From positions 2,519,248 to 2,583,247 of the forward strand of contig ONZQ02000001.1 of NCBI GenBank assembly GCA_900312665.1: a DNA stretch of 64,000 nucleotides. Reading direction: 5' to 3'. The position numbers and the translations under genes are program-made. The notes under the pieces were generated by a model. That model had not been told where the DNA came from. It searched no databases and saw only the letters and a program-made list of their open reading frames with translations. This document shows positions 1 through 10,840 of this stretch, piece by piece. The stretch comes from Cephalotrichum gorgonifer (taxonomy: Eukaryota; Ascomycota; Sordariomycetes; Microascales; Microascaceae). Each line of letters opens with the position of its first letter. Position 1 is the stretch's first letter.

Positions 1-3000
1 CATGAAGGTCCTGCCCGACGTCGTCGTCAGGCTTCTCAAGGATTGTCCCCGCGAAAAGTCCGTGACGCGCAAGGAGCTGCTGGTTGCTATCCGCCACATC
101 TTCAGCCACACGTCGCCCAAGATATTTCTCAACAAGATCGACGAGCTTCTCGACGAGAGAACGCTCACCGGCGACGGTGTCACGGTGTATGAGACGATGA
201 GGCCGATGGCTTATGGGATGCTCGCGGACTTGATCCATCACGTTCGCGACTTGTTGAAGCCTGACCAGATTCGAAAGACTGTCGAAGTCTACACCAAGAA
301 CTTGTTGGACGACTTCCCAGGCACAACCTTTCAGACCATGAGCGCGAGACTCCTCTTGAACCTACCGGAGTGTATCGCCAAGATGCCCAACAAGGTCGAT
401 GCAAGGTATTACTTGATCGTCATCCTTAATGCGATTGGGGACAAGTTCGCCGCCATGAACCACCAGTACCCCAATGCTCTCAAGCTCTGGAAGAAGTACG
501 AGAAGCAGGCGGCTGATGGCATCGTCGAGTCATACCTCCCTGACGAGAGGTTCCCTCCTGACTGGGATGAGGTTGACATCTTCTCCGCGGCGCCGATCAG
601 GACTACCAACCCCCGTGATAGAGCCACGGACCCTATTGCGGATAATAAGTCTCTGTTCCGGTATTTGATGAGTGTGTTGAAGACTACCTTCTATCAGCTG
701 CGCACTTGCAACATCGGTCCTGTGGTGGACCCTAAGAACGCACCCCCACACTGGCACGACGTCGCTTATGGGTTCTCGGCCGAGGAAGTCAGGGTCATAA
801 CGAAACTCTTCCGCGAGGGGGCCAATGCCTTCAGGTACTACGAACCGGAGAAGCCCGTTAACGAGCCACAGCCAAACTCGCCTGCAGAGTACGTGGCGAA
901 CGTAACCTGCAGCAAGGAAGAGAAGGATCTTCTAGAGACGTTTGCAACAGTTTTCCACTCTATCGATCCGGCGACCTTCCATGAGGTATTCCAGCAGGAG
1001 ATACCCCGACTCTACGACATGATCTTCGACCATGCCGCCCTCCTTCACATCCCCCAGTTCTTCCTTGCTAGCGAGGCGACTTCACCCAGTTTCTGCGGCA
1101 TGCTACTCCGCTTCTTGATGGAGAGGATCGACGAAGTGGGCTCAGCAGACGTCCGGAAGTCCTCAATACTCCTGAGGCTCTTTAAGCTCGCCTTCATGGC
1201 AGTGACTTTGTTTGCGAGCCAGAATGAGCAGGTGCTGCTACCTCATGTGGTCGACATCGTCACAAAGTCGATTGAGCTCTCCTCAAAAGCCGAGGAGCCT
1301 ATTAACTACTTCCTACTTCTCCGCTCATTGTTCCGAAGCATAGGAGGGGGGAAGTTTGAGCATCTTTACAAGCAAATACTCCCCCTGCTGGAGATGCTAC
1401 TTGACGTCCTAAACAACCTCCTCATGGTTGCCCGCAAACCATCCGAGCGGGACTTGTATGTTGAGCTGTGCCTCACAGTCCCTGCCAGGCTTAGCAATTT
1501 GCTGCCTCACCTAAGCTTCCTCATGCGACCGCTTGTTGTAGCACTCCGATCCGGGACTGACCTGGTTGGTCAGGGACTTCGCACCCTTGAGCTATGCGTG
1601 GACAACCTGACGGCCGATTATCTCGATCCCATCATGGCACCAGTCATCGATGAACTCATGACGGCCCTCTTCGATCACCTCAAACCTCACCCATATAGCC
1701 ACTTCCATGCTCACACAACCATGAGAATCCTAGGGAAACTGGGTGGGCGAAATAGAAAGTTTATGACAGATGCCCAGCAGCTCTCATACAAGGAGTTTGC
1801 GGACGACCCTGCCAGCTTCCAGCTTCGGCTGGTAGGATCCAAGAAGGATCGCCCGTTCCCCGCCGAACTTGGGATCGAGCTTGCGATCCGCAAGCTTACC
1901 GAAACACCAAAGAACAACAAAGCCAGCCAAGGCCGCCAGTCCGATTCTTACTACAAGAAGCAGGCGCTCCACTTCCTCAAAGCGCAACTCAAATTACGAA
2001 TCGGTTACGATGGCCTCCCGGAAGACTACCCTAGACTGCTCCGCCTTCAGGTGCAGGATCTAGCAGCGCGCCGCAGAGTAGACTTCGACCTGGCTCCCTT
2101 CACCACGTCATCCCGGGACGCCTCGATCCCGAAGAAGGACGGGCAAGACGCTCTCGTCAAGCGGTTGTTGAAGGCGCTTATGGCCGCTGAGGCCACGCCT
2201 GAATTCAAGGAGGGAGACGATGGCTTCTTCATGAACGTCTGTCGCCACTTCACCATTGTCGAGGTCGGAAGAGCACTTGTTGATTTCAAGCGTGCCGTAG
2301 CTCCATTCGACCCACGTGCGGGAGAAGGTCCCATTTGCATCGACACGAGAGTGCTTGGGGATGCCATTGTCGAATGCCTAGCATCTGATCAACCGGAGGT
2401 GCGAGAGGTTGCTGAAAATGCGATGCGGGAGATCCACAAAACTACCGTCACACTCTTTGGGAACGAAGCGAGCGTGGGGAGACTTCCGTTCTTCACCTAC
2501 TTGTCGACCACCTTCTGCCACAGCTGTTACGAGGAAGAGTGGTTCACCAAGACCGGCGGTACTCTGGGCGTCAAATTCATGCTCACAGAGTTCGATCTAG
2601 GTGATATCTGGTTGACCTCCAAGCAAGGCGAGTTCATCCGTGCGCTTCTGTACGTGATCAAGGACATACCCCAGGACCTCCCGGAAAAGACGCGGCGATA
2701 TGCGCAGGAGACCCTAGACATTCTTCTCAAGAAGATCACCAAGAATGTCAAGAAGGAGGATGCTATGCCTGTGCCAGTACAGCCTGGCCAACCACCGGTC
2801 AAGCAGCCGCGGCTGGCACAGATCTGCATGCTTTTCAACGGTGAGCTTTGCAACCTGAACCGCCATGTGAGGAAGACGGCAAAGCAATCCCTCCAGCTCA
2901 TCGCATCGGCTACCGGCTGCCAGGTCTGGGAACTTGTGGAGCACTACAGAGATCGCCTACTACAGCCCATCTACGCCAAGCCACTCCGAGCTCTACCCTT

Positions 3001-6000
3001 CGCGGTCCAGATTGGCTACATTGATACTGTCACCTACCACATGAGCCTCAAGCAGGATTGGGTCAAATTCGACGGGGATCTATATCGTATGCTGATGGAG
3101 TGCCTCGCGCTTGCTGATGCAAGTGACGAATCTTTGGCCAATAAGCCCGCCGAGTTCAGGACTCAGGAGAACATTGTGTCCTTGAGGGTCGCCTGCATTA
3201 AGCTCCTCAGCACCGCCATGAGCTTCCCGGACTTCGCCAAGGGCCCCAATAACGGCACGCGAATAAAAATCGTGGCCGTATTCTTCAAGTCTTTGTACTC
3301 GGAGTCACAGGCCACCATCGAAGCCGCAAACGATGCGCTCAAGTCGATTGTGTCTCCGACAACGAAGCTGCCTAAAGAGCTGCTTCAAAGCGGACTTCGG
3401 CCCGTGCTTGCGACTCTCGCAGAGCCGAAGAAGCTTACAGAGCATGGCTTGAACAATCTAGGCAGGATCCTTCAGCTCCTGACCAATTACTTCAAACTGG
3501 AGATTGGTTCTCGTTTGCTGGATCACATCAAGGCCATGGCGGATCCGAACGCCCTCCAGCAGATATCTTTCACGTTCTTCGAGCAGAACCCGTCGATGAA
3601 GATTATTGTTGCAGTGTTTAATGTGTTCCACTTGCTGCCGGACGGGGCCGAGGGTTTCAAGGAACGCCTCATCCTTGCGCTGTTGGATCTCGAGGAGCAG
3701 CTTCGTAGGACCCAGATGAGTCCATTCCGGCCACCATTCTACAAATACATCAACCGGTACCCCAAGGAGATCTGGTCTTACCTACTCGACAAAGTGGGCG
3801 AGCTGAAGTTTGGTCGGTTCTTAGCCCAAGTCCTAGCCGATCCCAGCAGCGGTCCCCTGCGCGAGACTGCCAACGCAGATGTCGAGAACTTGGTCAAGAA
3901 GTGCATGGGAATTGATCAGGCTCAGCCTGAGGCCAAATACACGGCCATCATTAATGTCATCCACATCCTTGACTCCCTGAGCAAGTGGCCCGGGGCTGAG
4001 GTCTGGATGCAGAAGAATGACATCCTGTCGTGGTTGAAGCAAACCGGACGAGACCTCGAGAGGGACCTGCGCAATTTCTCCCTCCCTCCGCAGCTCCGCC
4101 TCCCCGCCGATCAAGCAGGCGCGCAGGTTGTGTCCGTCCTTGTTAAGGCTCTGGAGCGTTCGCCGAAGGATCTTGAGCCGCTCTTCAGCCTAGTCGACTC
4201 GGTTACCTCCGGCGACCTTCGAGCGACGCGTCCACTCTACTCATTCATCTACAGTCACATCATCTGTAGTGACTCGGTTGAGTTCTGGAAGACTACTTTC
4301 CTCAAATGCCTCGATATATATGGCAACAAGGCCGCCTCCCAGAAGACTAAATGGTTCATCCTGCATAACATCGTCAACCCCATCGTCGCGATGGACGTCA
4401 AGCGGAACTGGGGCCAGACCGAGCAAGCGAAGGCGCCGAGGCTCATGGACCGCACCGTCTTGGATGCCGTTACCAATCGGATGTGGAAAGTTCACCCAGA
4501 GATGAACCTCGACGACTCGGCCCAGCCAGGGATTGACCACACGAGATTCGAAGTTCTGCAGTTGTCGGCAATGATTGTCAAGTACTGCCATAACTCACTG
4601 CAAGAGTCGCGCAAGGATATCATTCGATTCGGCTGGACATATATCCGCCTCGACGACGTCATTATTAAGCATGCCGCCTACGTCGTCCTGGGATACTTCA
4701 TCGCGCTGTTTGATACGCCCCCGAAGATCACGACGCAGATTTATGTGTCCCTCCTTCGGATCAACCAGAGTGAAGGCAAAGCCCTTGTCAGCCAGGCACT
4801 GGAACTAGTGGCACCCGTGCTTCCGAAGAGGTGCAATACCCTGCCTAGTGACCGCGGTGCACCTTGGGCCATTGCTCCACGCAGGGTCCTAGCGGATGAA
4901 GGGCAGCCCACCTATCAAATGACCTCCATTTTCCACTTCCTCGTCAAGCACCCGGACCTCTTCTACTACGCACGGGACAAGTACATCCCGTTGATTATCT
5001 CCTCGCTTAGGAAGGTCGCTATCCCCCCTAATCCCTCCAATGATAGCAGGAAGCTTGTCCTCCACATGATGACGCTTGTTTGGGTTTGGGAGCAGAGGCG
5101 CGTCGAGGGGAAGCTGGCTTCAACATCTCAGTCGCCGCCGGAGTCGCCAAGCATGAAGAGGCAAAGGGTAGACTCGCTGGGTTCAGCATCTCCGTCGGCG
5201 ACACGACAGGGACCTCCTTCGGCACGGGCTTCGACAGAATCTCCTAATTCCAAGAAGCGGAAACTGGAGGGTGAATCGCTGACTGAGTCCGCTTCACCGT
5301 CGGCAGCCCGACCAGCAGCCCCTGCTGACAAGGTAGAATATGTCATCCCACCTGCTGCACGCCTCCGGATGATCAAGTTCCTGGTTGAGCTCATCGCACG
5401 ACTCCCGGACCGGTATCCTCTGCCGTCGGCCAAGCCCAAGGAGGCCCAGCCGTTGAATGCCCCGATCCAGCCGTCCAATCCCGGTGAGATGTGCAGGAAA
5501 GCTATCCAGCTATTGTACAATCTACTGCAGCCGCAGTACTGGGGTGACCTAGATCTCGACCTTTTCCCTGATGTTACAACCCCGCTCCTGGCGTCCGATA
5601 AAACCCAGTCTGTCCTGGCTGCGGATCCAGCTGACAAGGAGAAGTACGACGAGAAATCCATCACCAGCATCATCAACACTCTCCAAGTTGTCAGGGTCAT
5701 CCTCAACTTCAAGTCGGACGATTGGATCAATAAGAACCTGTCATCTGTCCTCAAGGTGGTAGAAAAGTGTCTCAAATCGGAAAATCCTGAAATTCAGGAC
5801 TGTCTTCACGTCGCCGACAAGGAATATGATGGAGGGCAGGACATTGCTCCGACGATGAAGAGGATAATCGACGCGGTACCCGACGATGTTCCTATGGACG
5901 ATGTGGATGCGGAAGGCGAAACGGAGACCCAGACGTCCGAGACTGTGTCGACTTTGTCCACGATTGCTGGGGAGCAGATGGCGAACGGGCACTACGCGTC

Positions 6001-9000
6001 CGGTGTCAATTTGCTGTGGTCGTTGGGTCAGCGTAAGCCAAGCGCCATTGATCAACACATCCAAGTTCTCATGAAAGCGTTGCAAAGCCGGCTTGCCAGG
6101 GATCACGTACAGCACTACACGTCTCTAGCCACCCACCAAGCGGGCCAGGCCCGCTCCCAAGATCCGAACGCGCCGCCAACAGGGGAGATGTCTGCCTACG
6201 ACCTTGAAATCCAAACTAAGATTATGCTGAGAGCCATCACCACCGTCGCGTTGCGCATGGAGGTGCTTGGGGACAACCGACGGCCATTCCTGAGCGTCCT
6301 CGCTACCCTCGTTGAGAAGTCATACCATATCCCGCTGTGTGAAGCTATCCTCAATATGGTTGAGGGATGGGTGTTCCGCTCCGAGGGAACATGGCCAACC
6401 TTGAAAGAGAAGACAGCCGTCCTTCATAAGATGTTGACTTTTGAGCACCGGCCAGACCCGACCATGCTCAATAAATTCCTCGAGCTCGTCATTCGGATCT
6501 ACGAGGACCCCAAGATCACCAGGACTGAGCTGACTGTGCGCATGGAGCATGCGTTCCTGATCGGTACTCGTGCCCAAGATGTTGAAATGAGGAATAGGTT
6601 CATGGCTATCATGGACCGCAGCTTGTCAAAGACGGCAGCTGCACGTCTCTCCTACGTCGTGATGGATCAAAACTGGGCAAGCCTGGGGGATTCGTACTGG
6701 CTTGTGCAGGCTTCGCAACTCCTCCTCGGCTCGGTTGAATCCAACGCCGTCGCCCAGCTGGCTCGGGACGACGTACGAACCTGGAACCCGGCTCAGCTAG
6801 TATCGATGTATGCCAAGGATACCAGAACTCCCACCATGGTCGCCGATGACAAGTTCGAGACCCTCGTGACCGAGCACCGCAAATTCCTCGCCGACCTTGG
6901 AGATGTCAAGATTCGAGACCTTATCGAACCACTCGCGCAGCTCCAGCATACCGATCCAAAGGTCGCTCACGAGCTGTGGACGACTCTGTTCCCCATGTTC
7001 TGGTCCGCATCAGCTAGAGACGAGCGCACGGATCTCCAGAAGGGGATTGTTGTTCTGCTTACGAAGGATTACCACAACCGTCAACTGGATAAACGACCCA
7101 ATGTTGTGCAATCTCTCCTCGAGGGTGCCGCGAGGGCATGGCCAGAATGCAAACTGCCTCCGCATGTGGTCAAATTCGTCTCCAAGACGTACGACGCCTG
7201 GTATACTGGGCTGGTGCAACTGGAGAAAGCAGCGGTGAAGCCCGAATTTGAGTCTGCGACTGTGCGCGAGAGCAATCTCGATGCGTTGGTCGATCTCTAC
7301 TCGTCCCTGGAGGAGGATGACATGTTCTATGGGACTTGGCGTCGTCGTTGCCAATTCGTCGAGTCCAATGCCGCTTTGTCATATGAGCAGAATGGGATGT
7401 GGGACAAGGCCCAGAAGATGTATGAGACTGCTCAGATCAAGGCTCGCACCGGCGTCACTCCTTTCTCGCAGGCGGAATATATGCTTTGGGAGGATCACTG
7501 GGTCCGATGCGCGCAGAAGCTTCAACAGTGGGATATGCTGCAGGACTTTGCGAAGCACGAGAACTTCCAGGACCTCTTGCTAGAGTGCGCATGGAGATGC
7601 CATGATATGTGGCAGGACCCGAATCACCGCGAAGGCCTCGACAACATCATCAAGGGGTTCATGGATGCGCCAACCCCTCGCCGACTCTTCTTCCAGGCCT
7701 TCATGTCTCTCCTCAGGTTCCACAACGGCCAGGAAAGCATAAACGACTTCAGCCGGGTGTGTGACGAAGCGATTCAGCTGTCCATACGGAAATGGCACCA
7801 GCTGCCTTCGCATCTGACAAAGGCCCACATTCCCCTACTGCAAAACTTCCAGCAGCTGGTGGAGCTCCATGATGCCAGTATCATCTGCCAGAGTCTCGCC
7901 AATACGAACCAGGGTAACCTGGATGTTAAGTCGGGCGAGCTTAAGCTCTTGCTGGGCGCTTGGCGAGACAGACTGCCTAACATCTGGGATGACATTCAGT
8001 CCTGGCAGGACTTGGTAACGTGGCGGCAGCACATCTTCGGTCTGATAAACGAAAAGTATCTGCACCTCCTGCCACAGCCTGGCGGTCAGAATGCTGGCGG
8101 CGCTGGAGCGTCGTTTGCCTACCGAGGCTACCATGAGACTGCATGGATCATAAACAGATTCGCACACGTTGCCCGGAAGCACACCCTGCCGGAAGTGTGC
8201 ATCAGCCAGCTCAGCAGGATCTACACCCTCCCCAACATCGAGATCCAAGAAGCCTTCCTCAAGCTCCGAGAGCAGGCGCGATGCCATTACGAGAATCCTG
8301 AAGAACTCCGCAGTGGCCTGGACGTCATTAACAATACGAACTTGAATTACTTCTCTGCGCCGCAGAAGGCGGAGTTCTACACTCTCAAGGGGATGTTCCT
8401 CGAAAAGCTAAATGAGAATGGCGAAGCAGACGCAGCATTCGGCACGGCGTTGTACTTCGATATCACCGCTGCCAAAGCCTGGGCGGAGTGGGGTTACTTC
8501 AACGAGCGAAAATTCAAGGAGGACCCTAACGACCTGAACGCTGCTAGGCAAGCACTGACGTCGTACCTCCAAGCTGTCGGTAGCTACAAGAGCCACAAGT
8601 GTCGCAAGCTCATCTCCAGGATCCTGTGGCTTCTCACCCTAGACAACAATGAAGGCATCATCGGTTCTGGCTTCGACGACTACAAGGGAGAAACGCCTGT
8701 GTGGTACTGGATCACCTTCATTCCCCAGCTCCTGAGCGGCCTCAGCTACAAGGAAGCACCTCGTCTCCTCCAGGTGCTTTTGAAGATCGCACGATCTTTC
8801 CCGCAGGCCCTGTACTTCCAGCTGAGGACCAATCGAGAGGATATGTTCACGATCAAGAAGAACCAGGAAGGGAGGAGCGAGAAGGCCAGGAAGAGCCAGA
8901 CCCCAGCGAGCGGCTCGCCTATGCAGACCAAGACCGAAAAGACCGAGGGTGCTGCCTCCAGGCCGGGAACCGCCAATGGCGATGGATTGGCGGTCAAGAC

Positions 9001-10840
9001 AGAAAACGCGGGTGACGCGGGATCTGGCGGAGTGGCGGATGGTCAGCAGCCGGGTGGCCAAGGCGCACAAGGCCAGCAGGCCCAGCCACAGCAACATCAA
9101 CAACTGGCACGCGTCGGGCAACAAGGTTTGGCCCAGCCAGCGGCCGCGGCAGCTGGCGCTGTACAAAAGCGGCATCCATGGGAGCTCAACGATGAGATCA
9201 TGACGACGTTGAAGACGGCATTCCCTCTTCTCGCTCTCTCCATGGAAACGATGGTGGACCAGATCCAGAAGCACTTCAAGTGTCCGCCCGACGAGGACGC
9301 GTACCGCCTCATTGTCGCGCTGCTCAACGATGCTCTTGCCTATGTCAGTCGTATGCCAGCGTCCTTTGCCAAGGATGTCAAGCTCCCGCCAGCTACGGAA
9401 AGCAACATTACTCGGTTTGCTGAGACCATCCTCCCGGCCCATATCAAGAAGTCGTTTGAGGTGGACTTTGTGCAAGTCAAGCCAACCATGTACGAGTACA
9501 TACATAAACTCCGCGGATGGAGGAACAAGTTTGAGGAGAAGCTTGATCGACGCAATTACCGGGCCACCTTAGAGGGGTACTCGATGCACCTCAGCGAGTT
9601 CAAGTATCAGAAGTTTGACGACGTGGACATTCCCGGGCAGTACCTGCTGCACAAGGACAAGAACCAAGATTTCGTCAAGATTGAGCGGTTCCTTCCCAAC
9701 GTGGACCTCGTTAGGACCAATGCCGCCTCATACAGGCGGTTGAGGATGAGGGGACGCGACGGTAGTACTCATTCATGGGCCGTCCAGCATCCAGCTGCAC
9801 GTCACTGCAGGAGGGAGGAGAGGATTCTTCAGCTATTCCGGCACCTCAACCAGAACCTGAGCAAGAAGAAGGAGAGCAGGCGAAGGGACCTTCAGTTCAC
9901 GCTTCCCATAATGGTGCCGTTGGCGCCTCATATAAGAATTGTTAAGGAGGACGAGACTTGGATGACCCTTCAGGGTGTTTACGAGGATCATTGTCGGCGG
10001 AACAAGATGTCCAAGGATGACCCTATCCTGTTCGCCATGGAGAAGCTGCGGGCTATCTTGGAGCCGAAGACTAATGTAAGTGGCAACTCTGGCAGCTCTT
10101 TCCTGAATGATAGCACTAACACTGGACAGCATCACCGGCCATCCGAGCAGCATGCCACGGCGCGTCTGGAGGTTCTCAACGCCATCCAAGAGAAATGGGT
10201 CCCCCCCACGGTGGCGTTGGATTACTTCCAGCGAATCTACCCCGAGTTCGAGGATTTCTGGTTGTTCAGGCGGCAGTTCTCGTACCAGCTGGCGGCGCTC
10301 ACCTTCATGACGTACATCTTGTACATGCACAACCGCTACCCGCACAAGATGCACATCGCCAGGGGCTCGGGCAACATATGGGGATCGGAACTGATGGCCT
10401 ACATGGGCGTCAACAAGCCGTACTTTGTCAACCCCGAACTCGTGCCCTTCCGACTCACGCCGAACCTTCAGACGCTTATGGGCCCGTTGGCGACGGAGGG
10501 CATCTTCAGTGCCTCCATGCTCGCCATTGCCCGGTGTCTCACGGAGCCGGAACTCGAGCTTGAGCACAGCTTGACGCTATTCGTGCGCGATGAGATCCTC
10601 GTGTGGTTTACGACGTATAGTCATCGCAAGGAGCAGCTCCATGTGGTCGAGGTACCCTCGGACACGATTCGCGAGACGGTGCAGGTGAATACGGAGCAGA
10701 TCGTGAAGAGGGCAGTCAGTCTCGCCCAGAGCCCGCCGGGGAATCTGCCGGCTACGCAGACGGTGATAGATCTCATCGCAAAGGCAGTCAATCCCCTCAA
10801 TTTGGCGCAATGCGATGCGTTGTGGATGCCGTGGTTATAA
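1..10840 (+). CDS. tra1: Tra1, SAGA/NuA4 PIKK-family pseudokinase (5' partial)
   Basis: Scaffold and activator-binding subunit of the SAGA and NuA4 histone acetyltransferase complexes (family knowledge). The frame is already open at base 1. The Met at 2-4 is internal, because about 3,590 residues are visible and the family is about 3,700-3,900 long. Seen in order: HEAT-type helical repeats over roughly residues 1-2400; a disordered Ser/Pro/Lys insert near 1703-1778; a FAT domain at about 2425-2960; a Gln/Ala/Gly-rich linker at about 2957-3055; a PI3K-like domain from about 3250, including the Tra1-typical AVQHPAARHCRREERI stretch; and a FATC end closing on ALWMPWL at the TAA. Catalytic kinase motifs are not seen, as expected for this pseudokinase. 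One 54-nt intron (10076-10129, GTAAG...CTAAC...CAG) is in frame and stop-free, so it hides inside the open frame. Splicing it restores the family sequence. Identification is very secure. Confidence 0.97.
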   Translation, partial: MKVLPDVVVRLLKDCPREKSVTRKELLVAIRHIFSHTSPKIFLNKIDELLDERTLTGDGVTVYETMRPMAYGMLADLIHHVRDLLKPDQIRKTVEVYTKNLLDDFPGTTFQTMSARLLLNLPECIAKMPNKVDARYYLIVILNAIGDKFAAMNHQYPNALKLWKKYEKQAADGIVESYLPDERFPPDWDEVDIFSAAPIRTTNPRDRATDPIADNKSLFRYLMSVLKTTFYQLRTCNIGPVVDPKNAPPHWHDVAYGFSAEEVRVITKLFREGANAFRYYEPEKPVNEPQPNSPAEYVANVTCSKEEKDLLETFATVFHSIDPATFHEVFQQEIPRLYDMIFDHAALLHIPQFFLASEATSPSFCGMLLRFLMERIDEVGSADVRKSSILLRLFKLAFMAVTLFASQNEQVLLPHVVDIVTKSIELSSKAEEPINYFLLLRSLFRSIGGGKFEHLYKQILPLLEMLLDVLNNLLMVARKPSERDLYVELCLTVPARLSNLLPHLSFLMRPLVVALRSGTDLVGQGLRTLELCVDNLTADYLDPIMAPVIDELMTALFDHLKPHPYSHFHAHTTMRILGKLGGRNRKFMTDAQQLSYKEFADDPASFQLRLVGSKKDRPFPAELGIELAIRKLTETPKNNKASQGRQSDSYYKKQALHFLKAQLKLRIGYDGLPEDYPRLLRLQVQDLAARRRVDFDLAPFTTSSRDASIPKKDGQDALVKRLLKALMAAEATPEFKEGDDGFFMNVCRHFTIVEVGRALVDFKRAVAPFDPRAGEGPICIDTRVLGDAIVECLASDQPEVREVAENAMREIHKTTVTLFGNEASVGRLPFFTYLSTTFCHSCYEEEWFTKTGGTLGVKFMLTEFDLGDIWLTSKQGEFIRALLYVIKDIPQDLPEKTRRYAQETLDILLKKITKNVKKEDAMPVPVQPGQPPVKQPRLAQICMLFNGELCNLNRHVRKTAKQSLQLIASATGCQVWELVEHYRDRLLQPIYAKPLRALPFAVQIGYIDTVTYHMSLKQDWVKFDGDLYRMLMECLALADASDESLANKPAEFRTQENIVSLRVACIKLLSTAMSFPDFAKGPNNGTRIKIVAVFFKSLYSESQATIEAANDALKSIVSPTTKLPKELLQSGLRPVLATLAEPKKLTEHGLNNLGRILQLLTNYFKLEIGSRLLDHIKAMADPNALQQISFTFFEQNPSMKIIVAVFNVFHLLPDGAEGFKERLILALLDLEEQLRRTQMSPFRPPFYKYINRYPKEIWSYLLDKVGELKFGRFLAQVLADPSSGPLRETANADVENLVKKCMGIDQAQPEAKYTAIINVIHILDSLSKWPGAEVWMQKNDILSWLKQTGRDLERDLRNFSLPPQLRLPADQAGAQVVSVLVKALERSPKDLEPLFSLVDSVTSGDLRATRPLYSFIYSHIICSDSVEFWKTTFLKCLDIYGNKAASQKTKWFILHNIVNPIVAMDVKRNWGQTEQAKAPRLMDRTVLDAVTNRMWKVHPEMNLDDSAQPGIDHTRFEVLQLSAMIVKYCHNSLQESRKDIIRFGWTYIRLDDVIIKHAAYVVLGYFIALFDTPPKITTQIYVSLLRINQSEGKALVSQALELVAPVLPKRCNTLPSDRGAPWAIAPRRVLADEGQPTYQMTSIFHFLVKHPDLFYYARDKYIPLIISSLRKVAIPPNPSNDSRKLVLHMMTLVWVWEQRRVEGKLASTSQSPPESPSMKRQRVDSLGSASPSATRQGPPSARASTESPNSKKRKLEGESLTESASPSAARPAAPADKVEYVIPPAARLRMIKFLVELIARLPDRYPLPSAKPKEAQPLNAPIQPSNPGEMCRKAIQLLYNLLQPQYWGDLDLDLFPDVTTPLLASDKTQSVLAADPADKEKYDEKSITSIINTLQVVRVILNFKSDDWINKNLSSVLKVVEKCLKSENPEIQDCLHVADKEYDGGQDIAPTMKRIIDAVPDDVPMDDVDAEGETETQTSETVSTLSTIAGEQMANGHYASGVNLLWSLGQRKPSAIDQHIQVLMKALQSRLARDHVQHYTSLATHQAGQARSQDPNAPPTGEMSAYDLEIQTKIMLRAITTVALRMEVLGDNRRPFLSVLATLVEKSYHIPLCEAILNMVEGWVFRSEGTWPTLKEKTAVLHKMLTFEHRPDPTMLNKFLELVIRIYEDPKITRTELTVRMEHAFLIGTRAQDVEMRNRFMAIMDRSLSKTAAARLSYVVMDQNWASLGDSYWLVQASQLLLGSVESNAVAQLARDDVRTWNPAQLVSMYAKDTRTPTMVADDKFETLVTEHRKFLADLGDVKIRDLIEPLAQLQHTDPKVAHELWTTLFPMFWSASARDERTDLQKGIVVLLTKDYHNRQLDKRPNVVQSLLEGAARAWPECKLPPHVVKFVSKTYDAWYTGLVQLEKAAVKPEFESATVRESNLDALVDLYSSLEEDDMFYGTWRRRCQFVESNAALSYEQNGMWDKAQKMYETAQIKARTGVTPFSQAEYMLWEDHWVRCAQKLQQWDMLQDFAKHENFQDLLLECAWRCHDMWQDPNHREGLDNIIKGFMDAPTPRRLFFQAFMSLLRFHNGQESINDFSRVCDEAIQLSIRKWHQLPSHLTKAHIPLLQNFQQLVELHDASIICQSLANTNQGNLDVKSGELKLLLGAWRDRLPNIWDDIQSWQDLVTWRQHIFGLINEKYLHLLPQPGGQNAGGAGASFAYRGYHETAWIINRFAHVARKHTLPEVCISQLSRIYTLPNIEIQEAFLKLREQARCHYENPEELRSGLDVINNTNLNYFSAPQKAEFYTLKGMFLEKLNENGEADAAFGTALYFDITAAKAWAEWGYFNERKFKEDPNDLNAARQALTSYLQAVGSYKSHKCRKLISRILWLLTLDNNEGIIGSGFDDYKGETPVWYWITFIPQLLSGLSYKEAPRLLQVLLKIARSFPQALYFQLRTNREDMFTIKKNQEGRSEKARKSQTPASGSPMQTKTEKTEGAASRPGTANGDGLAVKTENAGDAGSGGVADGQQPGGQGAQGQQAQPQQHQQLARVGQQGLAQPAAAAAGAVQKRHPWELNDEIMTTLKTAFPLLALSMETMVDQIQKHFKCPPDEDAYRLIVALLNDALAYVSRMPASFAKDVKLPPATESNITRFAETILPAHIKKSFEVDFVQVKPTMYEYIHKLRGWRNKFEEKLDRRNYRATLEGYSMHLSEFKYQKFDDVDIPGQYLLHKDKNQDFVKIERFLPNVDLVRTNAASYRRLRMRGRDGSTHSWAVQHPAARHCRREERILQLFRHLNQNLSKKKESRRRDLQFTLPIMVPLAPHIRIVKEDETWMTLQGVYEDHCRRNKMSKDDPILFAMEKLRAILEPKTNVSGNSGSSFLNDSTNTGQHHRPSEQHATARLEVLNAIQEKWVPPTVALDYFQRIYPEFEDFWLFRRQFSYQLAALTFMTYILYMHNRYPHKMHIARGSGNIWGSELMAYMGVNKPYFVNPELVPFRLTPNLQTLMGPLATEGIFSASMLAIARCLTEPELELEHSLTLFVRDEILVWFTTYSHRKEQLHVVEVPSDTIRETVQVNTEQIVKRAVSLAQSPPGNLPATQTVIDLIAKAVNPLNLAQCDALWMPWL

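Noticed and set aside
8639..10567. Antisense frames of 288 and 244 residues within tra1
   Set aside because: Opposite the conserved FAT and pseudokinase regions; no family resemblance.
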